Shown piece after piece: positions 25,554 to 34,993 of a DNA stretch of 64,000 nt (the first letter of the stretch is position 1; every line of letters starts with the position of its first letter). This DNA comes from Desulfobacterales bacterium (GTDB lineage: Bacteria; Desulfobacterota; Desulfobacteria; Desulfobacterales; SURF-7): NCBI GenBank assembly GCA_028277765.1, contig JANQFQ010000056.1, forward strand, positions 1 to 64,000. The letters are read 5' to 3'. The notes beneath the pieces are model-generated. The model had not been told where the DNA came from. It was given only the letters and a program-made list of their open reading frames with translations, and made no database searches. The position numbers were made by a program, and so were the translations under genes.

Positions 25554-28500
25554 ATGAGGAGAAATAGAAAAATGAAAAAAGTCGCAGCAGTAACTGTCGT
25601 GATGGTGATGATCCTGACCTTTGTTTTTGCTGAAATCAGCAGGGCGGCTATCACCAGTGAAACAGACCCAACTACTAAAGTGAAAGTGCAGCAGATTAAA
25701 AACTATAAACATTCTCAAAAACATGACTCTCCGGAATATATTCCCGGTGAGGTCATTGTTAAACTAAAAAATAGCGATGATATTTTAGAAAATAAAAAAA
25801 TGGTTAAAGGGGAAACATTATCGGTTTTTTCATCCAAAAAACAATCTTTGAAAAAATTGATGGATAAACATCAAGTTACAGATGTGAAAAAATTTATAAG
25901 GAGAAACCTTAAGCAGCGGAATCGCAACGCGAAATTAAATGAATTGGCAAATGGGCTGGATAGAATAAAAAAGTTCAAAATCAAGACAAAGGATATGAAG
26001 GAAGTTATAAAAGATTTTAATGCAGATCCAAACGTGGAATATGCTCAGCCGAATTTTATTTATACGGCACAGTATATACCGGATGATCCCTATTATTCGT
26101 CTTCTGGAAGCTGGGGCCAGTCGTTTGATGATTTATGGGGAATCAAAAGGGTTCAAGCGAATGACGCGTGGGATATTAATGACGGCGCAGGCGTGGTTGT
26201 AGCGGTTATCGATACCGGCGTTGATTACAATCACGCGGATCTGTCCGGTAATATTTGGAACAATACCGATGAAATTGCTGGCAATGGAATTGATGATGAC
26301 GGTAATGGATATATAGATGATGTTTTAGGGTGGGATTATGTGAATGATGATAATGATCCTGCTGATGATCAAGGACATGGCACCCATTGTTCCGGTACAA
26401 TCGCGGCAAGGACCAATAACTCCATCGGCGTATCCTCTGTGGCGCCTGAAGTAGAAATCATGGCGCTTAAGTTCTTGAACGCTAGCGGTAGGGGTTTTAC
26501 GGATGATGCTTGCCTGGCGATTACGTACGCTGCAGATAATGGAGCAGATGTATTAAGCAACAGTTGGGGGAGTGCGGGCAGCGACCCGGCTTTACAGGAC
26601 GCGATTAATTACGCGTACGCAAAGGATTGTGTGATCGTATGCGCGGCAGGCAACAGCAATATGAATGTGAGCGGTTATTCGCCGGCAGGGTGTGATAATG
26701 TTATCGCGGTTTCAGCTACCGACTTTCAGGATGAAAAAGCGAGTTTTTCAAACTATGGTTTTGGCGTAGCCATTGCCGCTCCGGGTGTTGATATCCTTTC
26801 TCTGCGGGGAGCTGGAACAGATCTTTATGGAAACGGTTCCCATAAGATCGGATTTAATTACTTATACGCATCCGGAACATCCATGGCCTGTCCTCATGTG
26901 GCCGGAGCAGCAGCACTGGTAAAAGCCGAGAAGCCGGCATTTACAAACTGGGATATCAGGAATGCTTTACTGGTTTCCGCGGATGATGTGGGAAGTTCCG
27001 GGAAAGATTTTTATTTTGGGAGCGGAATCGTTGACGCGTCTCAGGCGCTTATCACGGATCCGCAGATCCTTCTCTATATGGACGCCTATGAATTGCAGGA
27101 TATTAATGGAAACAATAACGGTAAACTGGACCGTGAAGATGGGATATGCAATCTTGCTGTGGATATCCAAAATGACTGGCTGATTGCGGATAATGTGGAA
27201 ATAGCGCTTTCACTGGCTGCGGACGATCCGTATATAACCATTATTGACAGTGATAACGCAGTCGGGAACATGACTGCACCGTCATCTTCCACACAGACAT
27301 TCTCATTTTCAATAGACAGTGGCGTGCCTCTGCCCCATACGGTTGATTTTCTGGTGACCATAAACGCCGACGGGTATTCATACGTGAACGAAATCAATAT
27401 GCCGGTTGAAATGTTCACGTCAAATAACGGCTGGCCGGTTTACAATGAGTTTGTCTGTTACACTGCACCGCCTAAGGTAGATATTGGAAATGCAGTGGTA
27501 TCTGATATTGACGGAGATGGATATAAGGAAGTGATAGTGATGACAGAACAGTATAATGAAAGCGATGAACATTCTGTTTACGTTCATGTCTACAATAAAG
27601 ATGGTGTTCTTTATTCCCAGAATTTTCCCGTTGTCATCCCTGGTGTAAAAATTCTAAAGCATATAGCCGGATCTGGTGTTATGGCAGGGGATATTGACAG
27701 CAGCGATGATGAACTCGAACTTGTGGCTGTATTATATGATCATGATGATGTCATGAATCAAATTACATACAAGACATATGTTATCAATCATGATGGATCG
27801 CATTTCTGGACCGATCCTTTTGAAAGGGTATACGCGAATACAGACGGTAGACCAAAATCTACTTCCAATGTGATTGGTGATCTTGATGCTGACGGAGAAA
27901 AGGAAATTGTCATAACCCTCAATAACAATGTCGTGGCTGTTTCTCCGGACCAGACGGTTTTATGGGAAAAGAATTTGAGCGGTTCTTTCGGTATTGAATC
28001 AGCGCCGGCTGTTGCCGACCTGAATCAAGACGGGGATCTGGAAGTCATCCTGCTGGCAGACAATTTTTATGTATGGAATCCAGATGGATCGGATTTTCCC
28101 GGGTGGCCCTATATTGTAACAGATATGAGACCCCCCAACGGTCACCCGGCTCCCGTGGTTGGAGATATCGATAATGACGGTGACTATGAAATTGTTTTCA
28201 CCGGCGTTCAGATAGGAGATGGTCCGCAGTTTCATGCTTATATCAGCGCGTTCCATCATGATGGAACAGTTGTGAGCGGATGGCCGAAGTATATGGGGAT
28301 ATTCAATTTACTTTATACCCCTGCTTTGTCAGATATAGATGATGACGGTAATCTGGAAATTATCGTCAGCGGATATGCTGGGGCAGGAGATGGATGGATC
28401 AGTGTCTACCGCCACAATGGAGATACAGAAGCCGGCTGGCCTGTTGAGACCGAAATGACCGGCCTGGGTTCTTTATATTATTTCCCAAATTCACTTGCCA

Positions 28501-29852
28501 ATCCTGCTGCGGATGTGGATGGTGATGGGGAGATTGAAATACTGGCTGTTGGATATAACGGCGACAATCCGGTTATATACTGTTTTAACGATGACGGATC
28601 ACCTTTGGAAGGATTTCCCATGGCAGTCCCATGCAGCAATATGAATTCAGTCCCAACCATCACGGATGTGGATAATGACGGGCTTTTTGAAATGGTTTTC
28701 AGCCATTTCACGATGCCTTTGTTTTCGTGTCAATGGGAAATAGAGGTACTTCGATTTGCCGACTGGCAGCCGTCCACCATCAGCATGATGGACTGGCCCA
28801 TGTTTCAGCAGAACACAGAACACACAGGCGTCTTCAATCCCGATAAAAATATTAGTGTGATGGCGATGGATTTTGGCTCCAATGGTCTTTATCTCAAGCC
28901 TGAAGGCCGTGGATTCATGAATTATATTCCCCATAAAGGGTGGGATCCTGAAGAGGTTGTGTCCTGGAACAACATGCTGGCCATTGATTATGGATTAGGA
29001 GGATTGTGGCTATATGACGGCACCCGGTTTATTGAGCCGCTACATGATTCCTGGGATCCGGAAAAACTAGTGGACTGGGGTGACAAGTTGGCCATCGATT
29101 TTGAAGATAAAGAAGAATATGGAGATGATGTAGATGTCTACTGGTATGATACAGATAACGGTTTTGTTAATACCTATTCTTTCAGCGAATGCGGGGATCC
29201 TGAAGATGTTATTGCATGGGGAAATAAGCTGGCCATGGATTGTGGCGATAATGGCGTTTATTTGTATGATACAGATAACGGACTAACACCGGCGCCAGCC
29301 TGCACGGATTGCTTGAATCCTGAAGGCATCACTGCATGGGACGATAAACTGGCCTTAGATTGTGGCGATGAAGGTGTCTACATATATGATGGAACGAATT
29401 ATTACCCTGCATCAACAACATGTCAGCCAAATTGCTGGGATGCGGACAGTATCACACTCTGGGGAGACAATCTTGTGATGGATTTTGGTGCCAATAGCGT
29501 TTACATATATAATGGGACTGATTATTCGCCTACATCATCCTGTAGACCTCCAAAATGCTGGGACGCGGAAAGTATCTCTGTCTGGGATGATGATGATCTT
29601 GTTGTCGATTTTGGAGATAAAGGGCTCTATGTATATGACACGGTAAACGGTTATTCCCCGCTGCTTGATTGTACCAATTGCTGGAATCCTGAAAATATTA
29701 CACCTTGGTATGATTTCCTGATGATTGATTATGGTATAGACGAAGGGGATGGTTCAAGCGGCTGTTATGTATATGATGGTGTATATGATTCCATTACAAA
29801 AGTTTCAGATATGGATCCGCAAACCATGATGGGAGTAGACCTTGCGGATTAA
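25554..29852 (+). CDS. Secreted subtilisin-family (S8) protease with FG-GAP-like calcium repeats and C-terminal repeat array
   Basis: ATG 25554 was chosen because AAGGAG (25543-25548) lies five bases before it; 1432 residues result. A signal peptide (to about residue 35) and a propeptide with YIPGEVIVKLK precede the S8 domain (about 190-500). The triad is Asp220 (VIDTGVDYNH), His275 (GHGTHCSGT) and Ser443 (GTSMACPHVAG); AAGN is also present. After a beta domain, eight segments of the form DIDGDGYKEVIV occur between about residues 640 and 1045, calcium-binding loops of an FG-GAP or VCBS-like propeller. The last 330 residues are eight or so different units of about 45 residues, with pattern W-D-x-L-A-x-D-x-G-D-x-G-V-Y-x-Y-D. 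The enzyme should be secreted and calcium-stabilised and degrade extracellular protein; the repeats may bind substrate or surface. No secretion system gene is adjacent. Confidence 0.93.
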   Translation: MRRNRKMKKVAAVTVVMVMILTFVFAEISRAAITSETDPTTKVKVQQIKNYKHSQKHDSPEYIPGEVIVKLKNSDDILENKKMVKGETLSVFSSKKQSLKKLMDKHQVTDVKKFIRRNLKQRNRNAKLNELANGLDRIKKFKIKTKDMKEVIKDFNADPNVEYAQPNFIYTAQYIPDDPYYSSSGSWGQSFDDLWGIKRVQANDAWDINDGAGVVVAVIDTGVDYNHADLSGNIWNNTDEIAGNGIDDDGNGYIDDVLGWDYVNDDNDPADDQGHGTHCSGTIAARTNNSIGVSSVAPEVEIMALKFLNASGRGFTDDACLAITYAADNGADVLSNSWGSAGSDPALQDAINYAYAKDCVIVCAAGNSNMNVSGYSPAGCDNVIAVSATDFQDEKASFSNYGFGVAIAAPGVDILSLRGAGTDLYGNGSHKIGFNYLYASGTSMACPHVAGAAALVKAEKPAFTNWDIRNALLVSADDVGSSGKDFYFGSGIVDASQALITDPQILLYMDAYELQDINGNNNGKLDREDGICNLAVDIQNDWLIADNVEIALSLAADDPYITIIDSDNAVGNMTAPSSSTQTFSFSIDSGVPLPHTVDFLVTINADGYSYVNEINMPVEMFTSNNGWPVYNEFVCYTAPPKVDIGNAVVSDIDGDGYKEVIVMTEQYNESDEHSVYVHVYNKDGVLYSQNFPVVIPGVKILKHIAGSGVMAGDIDSSDDELELVAVLYDHDDVMNQITYKTYVINHDGSHFWTDPFERVYANTDGRPKSTSNVIGDLDADGEKEIVITLNNNVVAVSPDQTVLWEKNLSGSFGIESAPAVADLNQDGDLEVILLADNFYVWNPDGSDFPGWPYIVTDMRPPNGHPAPVVGDIDNDGDYEIVFTGVQIGDGPQFHAYISAFHHDGTVVSGWPKYMGIFNLLYTPALSDIDDDGNLEIIVSGYAGAGDGWISVYRHNGDTEAGWPVETEMTGLGSLYYFPNSLANPAADVDGDGEIEILAVGYNGDNPVIYCFNDDGSPLEGFPMAVPCSNMNSVPTITDVDNDGLFEMVFSHFTMPLFSCQWEIEVLRFADWQPSTISMMDWPMFQQNTEHTGVFNPDKNISVMAMDFGSNGLYLKPEGRGFMNYIPHKGWDPEEVVSWNNMLAIDYGLGGLWLYDGTRFIEPLHDSWDPEKLVDWGDKLAIDFEDKEEYGDDVDVYWYDTDNGFVNTYSFSECGDPEDVIAWGNKLAMDCGDNGVYLYDTDNGLTPAPACTDCLNPEGITAWDDKLALDCGDEGVYIYDGTNYYPASTTCQPNCWDADSITLWGDNLVMDFGANSVYIYNGTDYSPTSSCRPPKCWDAESISVWDDDDLVVDFGDKGLYVYDTVNGYSPLLDCTNCWNPENITPWYDFLMIDYGIDEGDGSSGCYVYDGVYDSITKVSDMDPQTMMGVDLAD

Positions 29853-29872
29853 AAAGTAGGGCGTAGGTTTTC

Positions 29873-29913
29873 TTTTAACCAATCCCGCTACACTTCAGCG
29901 GGATTGGTTAAAA
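29873..29913 (+). terminator. Strong hairpin after the subtilisin gene
   Basis: A perfect 17-bp stem (TTTTAACCAATCCCGCT against its complement, 29873-29889 and 29897-29913) with a 7-base loop stands 20 bp after the stop. No U-run follows, so termination may rely on other signals. Its CCCGCT/AGCGGG core resembles the hairpin module in the dispersed repeats. Confidence 0.6.
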
Positions 29914-30083
29914 ACATCCAGTCTATGGCATTTTAGGCACTTCGTAACAAGTATGACAATATTATTCCGCTTCAGCTTTTATTCTTCTTCTTGAATTCTA
30001 TTTTGAATTAGATAAAAATATTATTTAAATTAAGCAGCTCAATATAATACAGGGAAACATAGGGAAACAGGTAAACTAGTATT

Positions 30084-31457
30084 ATGAAACCAAATGATGT
30101 TGTTGCAAAAGAGACGCTGCTTGACAGTGCGATCTATTGCTGGATGCACGATCAGCAGGAAGCCTGCCTGTGGGGAATTATTACCCTGGATGCACCTCTA
30201 TCGGATGATATCATAGAAAAAGTGCTGGCAATATCGATTGAGTGCGTACCCATTATCAGCTCAAGGTTAAAACGGGGTTTGTGGGGCGGGAAATGGCTCT
30301 TTGTGGATCCAGGGGATTTGCGGCGGCTAATTGCCAGGCATACAGCATCGAACAAGAAAGAGGCTGAGCAGTTATTAAAGGAAGTCATCAGAAACCAGAT
30401 CGATACTGACGATCCGCCCCTGGTCAGAGTAACGTCCATTGATACATCTGATGAACATTATTTAGTACTGCAGGTCCACCATATCGTGATGGATGGCGAA
30501 GGTTCAAAAAAGTATTTTGAATTGTTCGCGAAAATTTACAGGGAGCTTGAAAAAGATCCAGAGTGGCGGCCAGCTTATATCTCTGCTATGAACAGGAGCT
30601 GGTTTCAGCTGACTAAATTTTTAAAATGGCGTTATTACCCGCTTATCCCTGTGGCTGCTTTTAAAGATTTTCTCATGGTTTTGAAACTGTTATTCAGGTT
30701 GAAAAACACCGCCTCAATTATTATGGGCGACAGACCTGGTCATACAGACAGTATCTATCCTGAAAACCCGCTGTTTGAAACCATTGGGATCAAAGGAGAC
30801 GAGCTTGATAAGATCAAGAAGAACAACAAAGGGATAAACGCCACGATAAACGACTTTATCATGGCTGCTCTCATGACAACGGTAAATGACTGGAACGCTG
30901 CTCAAGGGCAGTCGTTTTCATATGTAGCCACTGGATATACTGCGAACCTTCGCAGATGGTGGGGATGGCCTAAAGGGATATTCGCGAATATGAGCGTCAT
31001 ATGCATGGTCATGGCTGGTAAAGAGGAGCTTGTTGATGCGCATAGGGCGTTAAGAACCCTTAAGCCGAAATTTGACAATGCCAAAAAGGAGTTTGGATTA
31101 AAAGAACTGTTTGACCATGTAATATTATTTATCCAGCCTGAAATTGCCGGAAGGCTGGTCGCTTATGCCATTGTCAGGCTGGTGAAATATACTCATGCCC
31201 TTACCAACATAGGCATAATACCTGATCATGCAGGGGATTTCGGGACAAGTAAGGCAACATCTTACTCGCTATTGGCACCGCCCATGCCAAGCCCGAATAT
31301 TATTTTTACAGCATCAGGCTTTAAAAACAGCGTGACCATTCACATGAACTATAACCCCGGGCATATGAACCCTGAGACAGCTGGAGCGTTCTTGCGTCAA
31401 TTCAAGAAAAACCTTTTAAGCCTATCAAAAGGACAAATTAAGGCTGCCACCGGATAA
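30084..31457 (+). CDS. Condensation-domain/BAHD-fold acyltransferase
   Basis: The 457-residue protein has HHIVMDGEG at residues 132-140, the HHxxxDG catalytic motif of condensation domains, WS/DGAT enzymes and related CoA- or carrier-dependent acyltransferases. The second half (TINDFIMAALMTTVNDW, then GYTANLRR and NIGIIPD..G) fits the other half of the pseudo-dimeric fold. There is no adenylation or carrier domain and no NRPS gene close by, so a stand-alone acyltransferase is most likely, as in lipid or polyketide end-capping (PapA5-like). The N-terminus is cytoplasmic and there is no membrane helix. A run of AGGGAAACA duplications lies just upstream of the start. Its 3' end overlaps the convergent gene by 20 bp. 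Confidence 0.85.
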   Translation: MKPNDVVAKETLLDSAIYCWMHDQQEACLWGIITLDAPLSDDIIEKVLAISIECVPIISSRLKRGLWGGKWLFVDPGDLRRLIARHTASNKKEAEQLLKEVIRNQIDTDDPPLVRVTSIDTSDEHYLVLQVHHIVMDGEGSKKYFELFAKIYRELEKDPEWRPAYISAMNRSWFQLTKFLKWRYYPLIPVAAFKDFLMVLKLLFRLKNTASIIMGDRPGHTDSIYPENPLFETIGIKGDELDKIKKNNKGINATINDFIMAALMTTVNDWNAAQGQSFSYVATGYTANLRRWWGWPKGIFANMSVICMVMAGKEELVDAHRALRTLKPKFDNAKKEFGLKELFDHVILFIQPEIAGRLVAYAIVRLVKYTHALTNIGIIPDHAGDFGTSKATSYSLLAPPMPSPNIIFTASGFKNSVTIHMNYNPGHMNPETAGAFLRQFKKNLLSLSKGQIKAATG

Positions 31458-31812
31458 CCCCGTTTTGATAATCAATCGTATATCTGACATGCCGCAGAAA
31501 ATCCATCCCGAGCAGACCGTCGTAATTCAGCTTTTTTCCTTTATGCTCAATAATCGTTATATGTGGTCTTTTAATATTGTATGGGCCGATTGTCATGGAC
31601 ATCAATTCAGCTTTTTCCTCTTCAGAAAGACCATCATAACGTTCCTTGAAAACTTCCAGCTTATCAGTATGCTCAACCGGAATTTTAGATTTGTCATCTA
31701 CAAAGTGTACCTGACCGTTTTCATCAGTATATTTATAAAATTCAGCAGCAGGTTGGGATGGGAACCATAACAATGAAATAAGTAAAAACGTGATGGTGAA
31801 TTCTGTTTTCAT
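31438..31812 (-). CDS. DUF4124 protein with the C-terminal half of a retropepsin domain (active-site half missing)
   Basis: The 124-residue protein has a signal peptide (to about residue 22), then a DUF4124 module (FYKYTDENGQVHFVDDKSKIP). It ends in MTIGPYNIKRPHITII..LNYDGLLGMDFLRHVRYTID, which is the final part of a clan AA (retropepsin-like) aspartic protease domain; GLLGMDFL is very typical. Full-length relatives carry DTGAS between these two parts. Here the join is direct and in frame, so the catalytic Asp is absent and protease activity is unlikely. Either an internal deletion occurred, or a shortened non-catalytic form is kept. It is convergent with the acyltransferase, sharing 20 bp. 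A periplasmic location is expected. Confidence 0.75.
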   Translation of the reverse strand: MKTEFTITFLLISLLWFPSQPAAEFYKYTDENGQVHFVDDKSKIPVEHTDKLEVFKERYDGLSEEEKAELMSMTIGPYNIKRPHITIIEHKGKKLNYDGLLGMDFLRHVRYTIDYQNGVIRWQP

Positions 31813-31847
31813 GGAAGAAATAGTGATAAGTTATCGGTATACGGTTT

Positions 31848-32597
31848 TTATAATCGGTTAATCGTAGATGCCATATAGCCGGCTCCGAAACCATTATCAA
31901 TATTTACGACAGCGACATTTGAACTACAGCTGTTCAACATGGCAAACAGGGCGGTAAGGCCGCCAAGAGAGGCGCCGTATCCAATGCTTGTGGGTACGGC
32001 GATTACAGGGCAGCTGACCATCCCTGCCACGACACTTGGCAGGGCGCCCTCCATACCCGCAGCGACAATAATCACTGAAGCGGATTCAATGATCTCCCTG
32101 TGGTTGAAAAGCCTGTGAATGCCGGCTACACCAACATCAAAAATTGTCTCAACATGGTTTCCCATGGCCCAGGCAGTAAGGAAGGCCTCTTTTGCCACGT
32201 GCATATCTGATGTGCCGGCTGATATGACAAGGATGGTTCCTTTACCTTGATCAGAAATCTCTTTTGTCGCACATATAATCATTCCTGCATCTTCATGATA
32301 GTCAGCATCGGGAATTTTAGAAATGACTTTTTCCGCGTTTTCTTTGTTTACCCTCGTGACCAGGATAACATCTTCCTGGATCATCATTCTCTCCATGATA
32401 CCGATAATCTGGTCGCTTGATTTGCCCTGACCGAAAATAACTTCAGGGAAACCTTTTCGCAGGGAGCGGTGATGATCAATGTGTGCGTAATCTATGTCTT
32501 CGATACTAAGATTCTTAAGAGAAGCTATTGCGTCGTCAACAGGTGTTTTCCCGGAAGCGACCGCGTTCAGTATCTGTTTTAACATGTCGATGTTCAT
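31848..32597 (-). CDS. larB: LarB, pyridinium-3,5-biscarboxylic acid mononucleotide synthase
   Basis: The 249-residue protein has an N-terminal helical part with RKGFPEVIFGQGK and a C-terminal PurE-like domain with ISAGTSDMHVAKEA, DVGVAGIHRL and AGMEGALPSVVAG, diagnostic of LarB. The enzyme carboxylates and hydrolyses nicotinic acid adenine dinucleotide to the mononucleotide used to build the nickel-pincer cofactor of lactate racemase-type enzymes. larC and larE are not in the window, so they must be elsewhere if the pathway is complete. The gene follows the coiled-coil protein gene after 17 bp, on the guaA strand. Confidence 0.93.
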   Translation of the reverse strand: MNIDMLKQILNAVASGKTPVDDAIASLKNLSIEDIDYAHIDHHRSLRKGFPEVIFGQGKSSDQIIGIMERMMIQEDVILVTRVNKENAEKVISKIPDADYHEDAGMIICATKEISDQGKGTILVISAGTSDMHVAKEAFLTAWAMGNHVETIFDVGVAGIHRLFNHREIIESASVIIVAAGMEGALPSVVAGMVSCPVIAVPTSIGYGASLGGLTALFAMLNSCSSNVAVVNIDNGFGAGYMASTINRL

Positions 32598-32614
32598 GTC
32601 GGCAAATAACCTGT

Positions 32615-33415
32615 TTAGTCAATATCCTGTTCAATAATTTCCGATGGGCCTGATGAAGATGGTGCTGTGTTATCCTGATTTACGGAAGAGGTCTTTATGG
32701 GATTCGATGGGGGTATTGTTTGAACACTCCCTCCTGAACCTGAAAGGTTGATTTGTTTTTCAAGTTTCTGGAGTTGAGACTGAACAGATAGCAGTTTTTT
32801 CTCAAGATTATTTTTAAGACGGGTCAGCTCTTTTATCTCTTTCATGAGCGAAGCGTTAATTGTCTTGTTTTCCGAAGTGGTTTTAGAGAAATCTGACTTG
32901 AGTTTGCGCATATCACTGTTTATTTTTACGACTGAACTGACCATATCTTTAATCTGTGAATTGATGTATTCCAGGTCTTTGTTAACAGGGGCAAGTTTTT
33001 TATTAATTTCAGATACAGCGGTATCAATTTCTTTTTTCTCGGCTTTTTCTGATAACAATTTATCCGATTTTTTCCGCTTAACACTTAACCAGCTAATATC
33101 TTTTTTCATGGTTTTTGTTGAGGCTTCGATTTTTGAATATTTATCGGTCAGTGAAGCGATTTTTTTCTCCAAGTCCTTGGAAACACTATGAACTTTTTCG
33201 CTTCCAGATATATTAACATTTTTCAGCTTATTGTTGATGTTGAACCAGGAGAAGACCAATAAAGCGCAAAATAGACATGTAATAATAATTCCTGTCAGAA
33301 TCACCTTTGTGCTGAATTTTTCAAGACGTGATTCACTTGCTTCCTGCCGTAAATGAGCAGTACTGGTTTCATCATCAAGGTTGATTTTAAACCCGCCGGT
33401 TTCGTTTTCTTTCAT
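32615..33415 (-). CDS. Membrane-anchored coiled-coil protein of unknown function
   Basis: The 266-residue protein has a short cytoplasmic N-terminus, one membrane helix at about 38-58 and a long periplasmic coiled coil (about 70-230), ending in a Ser/Pro/Gly-rich tail. Heptad-like patterns KKIASLTDKYSKIEAS and EKKLLSVQSQLQKLEKQI are clear. No enzymatic motif is visible. It starts only 4 bp after the guaA stop and is followed after 17 bp by larB; all three are one operon by spacing. A structural or septal role is a guess from architecture alone. Confidence 0.8.
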   Translation of the reverse strand: MKENETGGFKINLDDETSTAHLRQEASESRLEKFSTKVILTGIIITCLFCALLVFSWFNINNKLKNVNISGSEKVHSVSKDLEKKIASLTDKYSKIEASTKTMKKDISWLSVKRKKSDKLLSEKAEKKEIDTAVSEINKKLAPVNKDLEYINSQIKDMVSSVVKINSDMRKLKSDFSKTTSENKTINASLMKEIKELTRLKNNLEKKLLSVQSQLQKLEKQINLSGSGGSVQTIPPSNPIKTSSVNQDNTAPSSSGPSEIIEQDID

Positions 33416-33419
33416 AATC

Positions 33420-34949
33420 TTATTCCCATTCTATTGTACTTGGTGGTTTTGAGCTGATATCATAGACGACCCTATTAATGCCTTTGACTTCATTGATAAT
33501 CCTATTGGCAATGGTCCTGAGCAGCGCATGCGGCAATTGCGCCCAGTCCGCTGTCATCGCGTCTTTACTGGTGACCGCTCTTACTGCAAGGATATTCTCA
33601 TAGGTTCTTTTATCTCCCATAATACCGACACTTTTCAGGGGGAGAAGAACACCAAAAGACTGCCACAATTTTCTATAATATCCGCTTTTTTTAATCTCTT
33701 CCATGAGGACGGCATCTGCATCCTGCAGAATAGCTATCCGTTTTTTTGTGATATCACCGATTATTCTGACCGCTAACCCCGGGCCGGGGAATGGCTGGCG
33801 CCAGATCAGGTCCTCATCAAGGCCGAGTTCCTTTCCGAGCAGCCGCACTTCATCCTTGAAAAGGTATTTCAAGGGTTCTATCAGTTTTAATTTCATGTTT
33901 TCAGGCAGACCGCCTACATTATGATGCGACTTGATAACCGCTGTGGGGCCGCCGAATGCTGACTGTGATTCAATAATGTCAGGATAAAGGGTTCCCTGGG
34001 CCAGGAATTCCGCTTTTTTAATCTTTTTCGCTTCAGTTTCAAATACCTTTATAAAGATCCCGCCGATGATTTTCCGTTTTTTTTCCGGGTCAGTAACATT
34101 TGAAAGGGCAGTTAAGAATTGTTTCCCGGCATTGATATAGCGGATATTGATATCAAGATTCTGCTTAAAGGTTTTTTTCAGTTTTTCACCTTCATTTTTC
34201 CTCAGCAGCCCGTTGTCCACAAAAATACAGGTCAGTTTTTTTCCGATAGCCCTGTGAAGCAGAAGGGCGGTGACCGATGAATCCACACCGCCGCTAAGGC
34301 CGAGTATAACCTTCCGGTCTTTAACGGTGCTTCTAATGTTATCGATTGATTCCCGGGCAAAGGATTTCATGGTCCATGACCGCTTACAGCCGCAGATATC
34401 AAAAAGGAACGTGCGGAGCATGTTTTTTCCTTTTTTGGTATGCTCAACTTCTGGATGAAACTGAAGGCCGTAAAGACGTTTGGAGGTGTTCACTGCTGCT
34501 GCAATTTTTGTGTTTTCAGTTGACGCTGTTATTTTAAATCCTCTGGGAAGCTTCATGATTGAATCCCCGTGACTCATCCAGCAAACGGTTTTATCAGGGA
34601 TTTTTTTAAAGAGGTCTTCTTGTTTTTTGATACGGAGTTCCGAGAAACCGTATTCCCGTTTTTTTGAGCTTTTTACTTTACCGCCGAATGCATTGACCAT
34701 AAACTGCATGCCGTAGCAAATGCCAAGCACAGGGATTCCAAGATCAAAGATCGCTTTGTCAATTTTCGGACTGTTTTTTTCATAAATACTTGCCGGTCCG
34801 CCGGAAAGGATGATCCCTTCAGGTTTCAGGGCTTTTATATCGTCAATGCCAATATCAGGAGGGTCTATCTGGCAGTAAACACGGCACTCCCTGACACGCC
34901 GGGCGATGAGCTGATTAAACTGTGATCCAAAATCGATAATAAGTATCAT
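33420..34949 (-). CDS. guaA: GMP synthase (glutamine-hydrolysing)
   Basis: The full-length 509-residue enzyme converts XMP, ATP and glutamine to GMP. The class I amidotransferase domain has Cys78 (GICYGMQ) and FHPEVEH; the ATP pyrophosphatase domain has the SGGVDSS P-loop; the C-terminal dimerisation domain ends in the usual KPPSTIEWE. It is the first gene of an operon with the coiled-coil protein and larB. Its partner guaB is in the window at 56636 but in another transcription unit. No frame or motif defect is visible. Confidence 0.98.
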   Translation of the reverse strand: MILIIDFGSQFNQLIARRVRECRVYCQIDPPDIGIDDIKALKPEGIILSGGPASIYEKNSPKIDKAIFDLGIPVLGICYGMQFMVNAFGGKVKSSKKREYGFSELRIKKQEDLFKKIPDKTVCWMSHGDSIMKLPRGFKITASTENTKIAAAVNTSKRLYGLQFHPEVEHTKKGKNMLRTFLFDICGCKRSWTMKSFARESIDNIRSTVKDRKVILGLSGGVDSSVTALLLHRAIGKKLTCIFVDNGLLRKNEGEKLKKTFKQNLDINIRYINAGKQFLTALSNVTDPEKKRKIIGGIFIKVFETEAKKIKKAEFLAQGTLYPDIIESQSAFGGPTAVIKSHHNVGGLPENMKLKLIEPLKYLFKDEVRLLGKELGLDEDLIWRQPFPGPGLAVRIIGDITKKRIAILQDADAVLMEEIKKSGYYRKLWQSFGVLLPLKSVGIMGDKRTYENILAVRAVTSKDAMTADWAQLPHALLRTIANRIINEVKGINRVVYDISSKPPSTIEWE

Positions 34950-34993
34950 AATTTATATGTTTTTTAGGGATGATTGTTTTATAACATTAAGGA

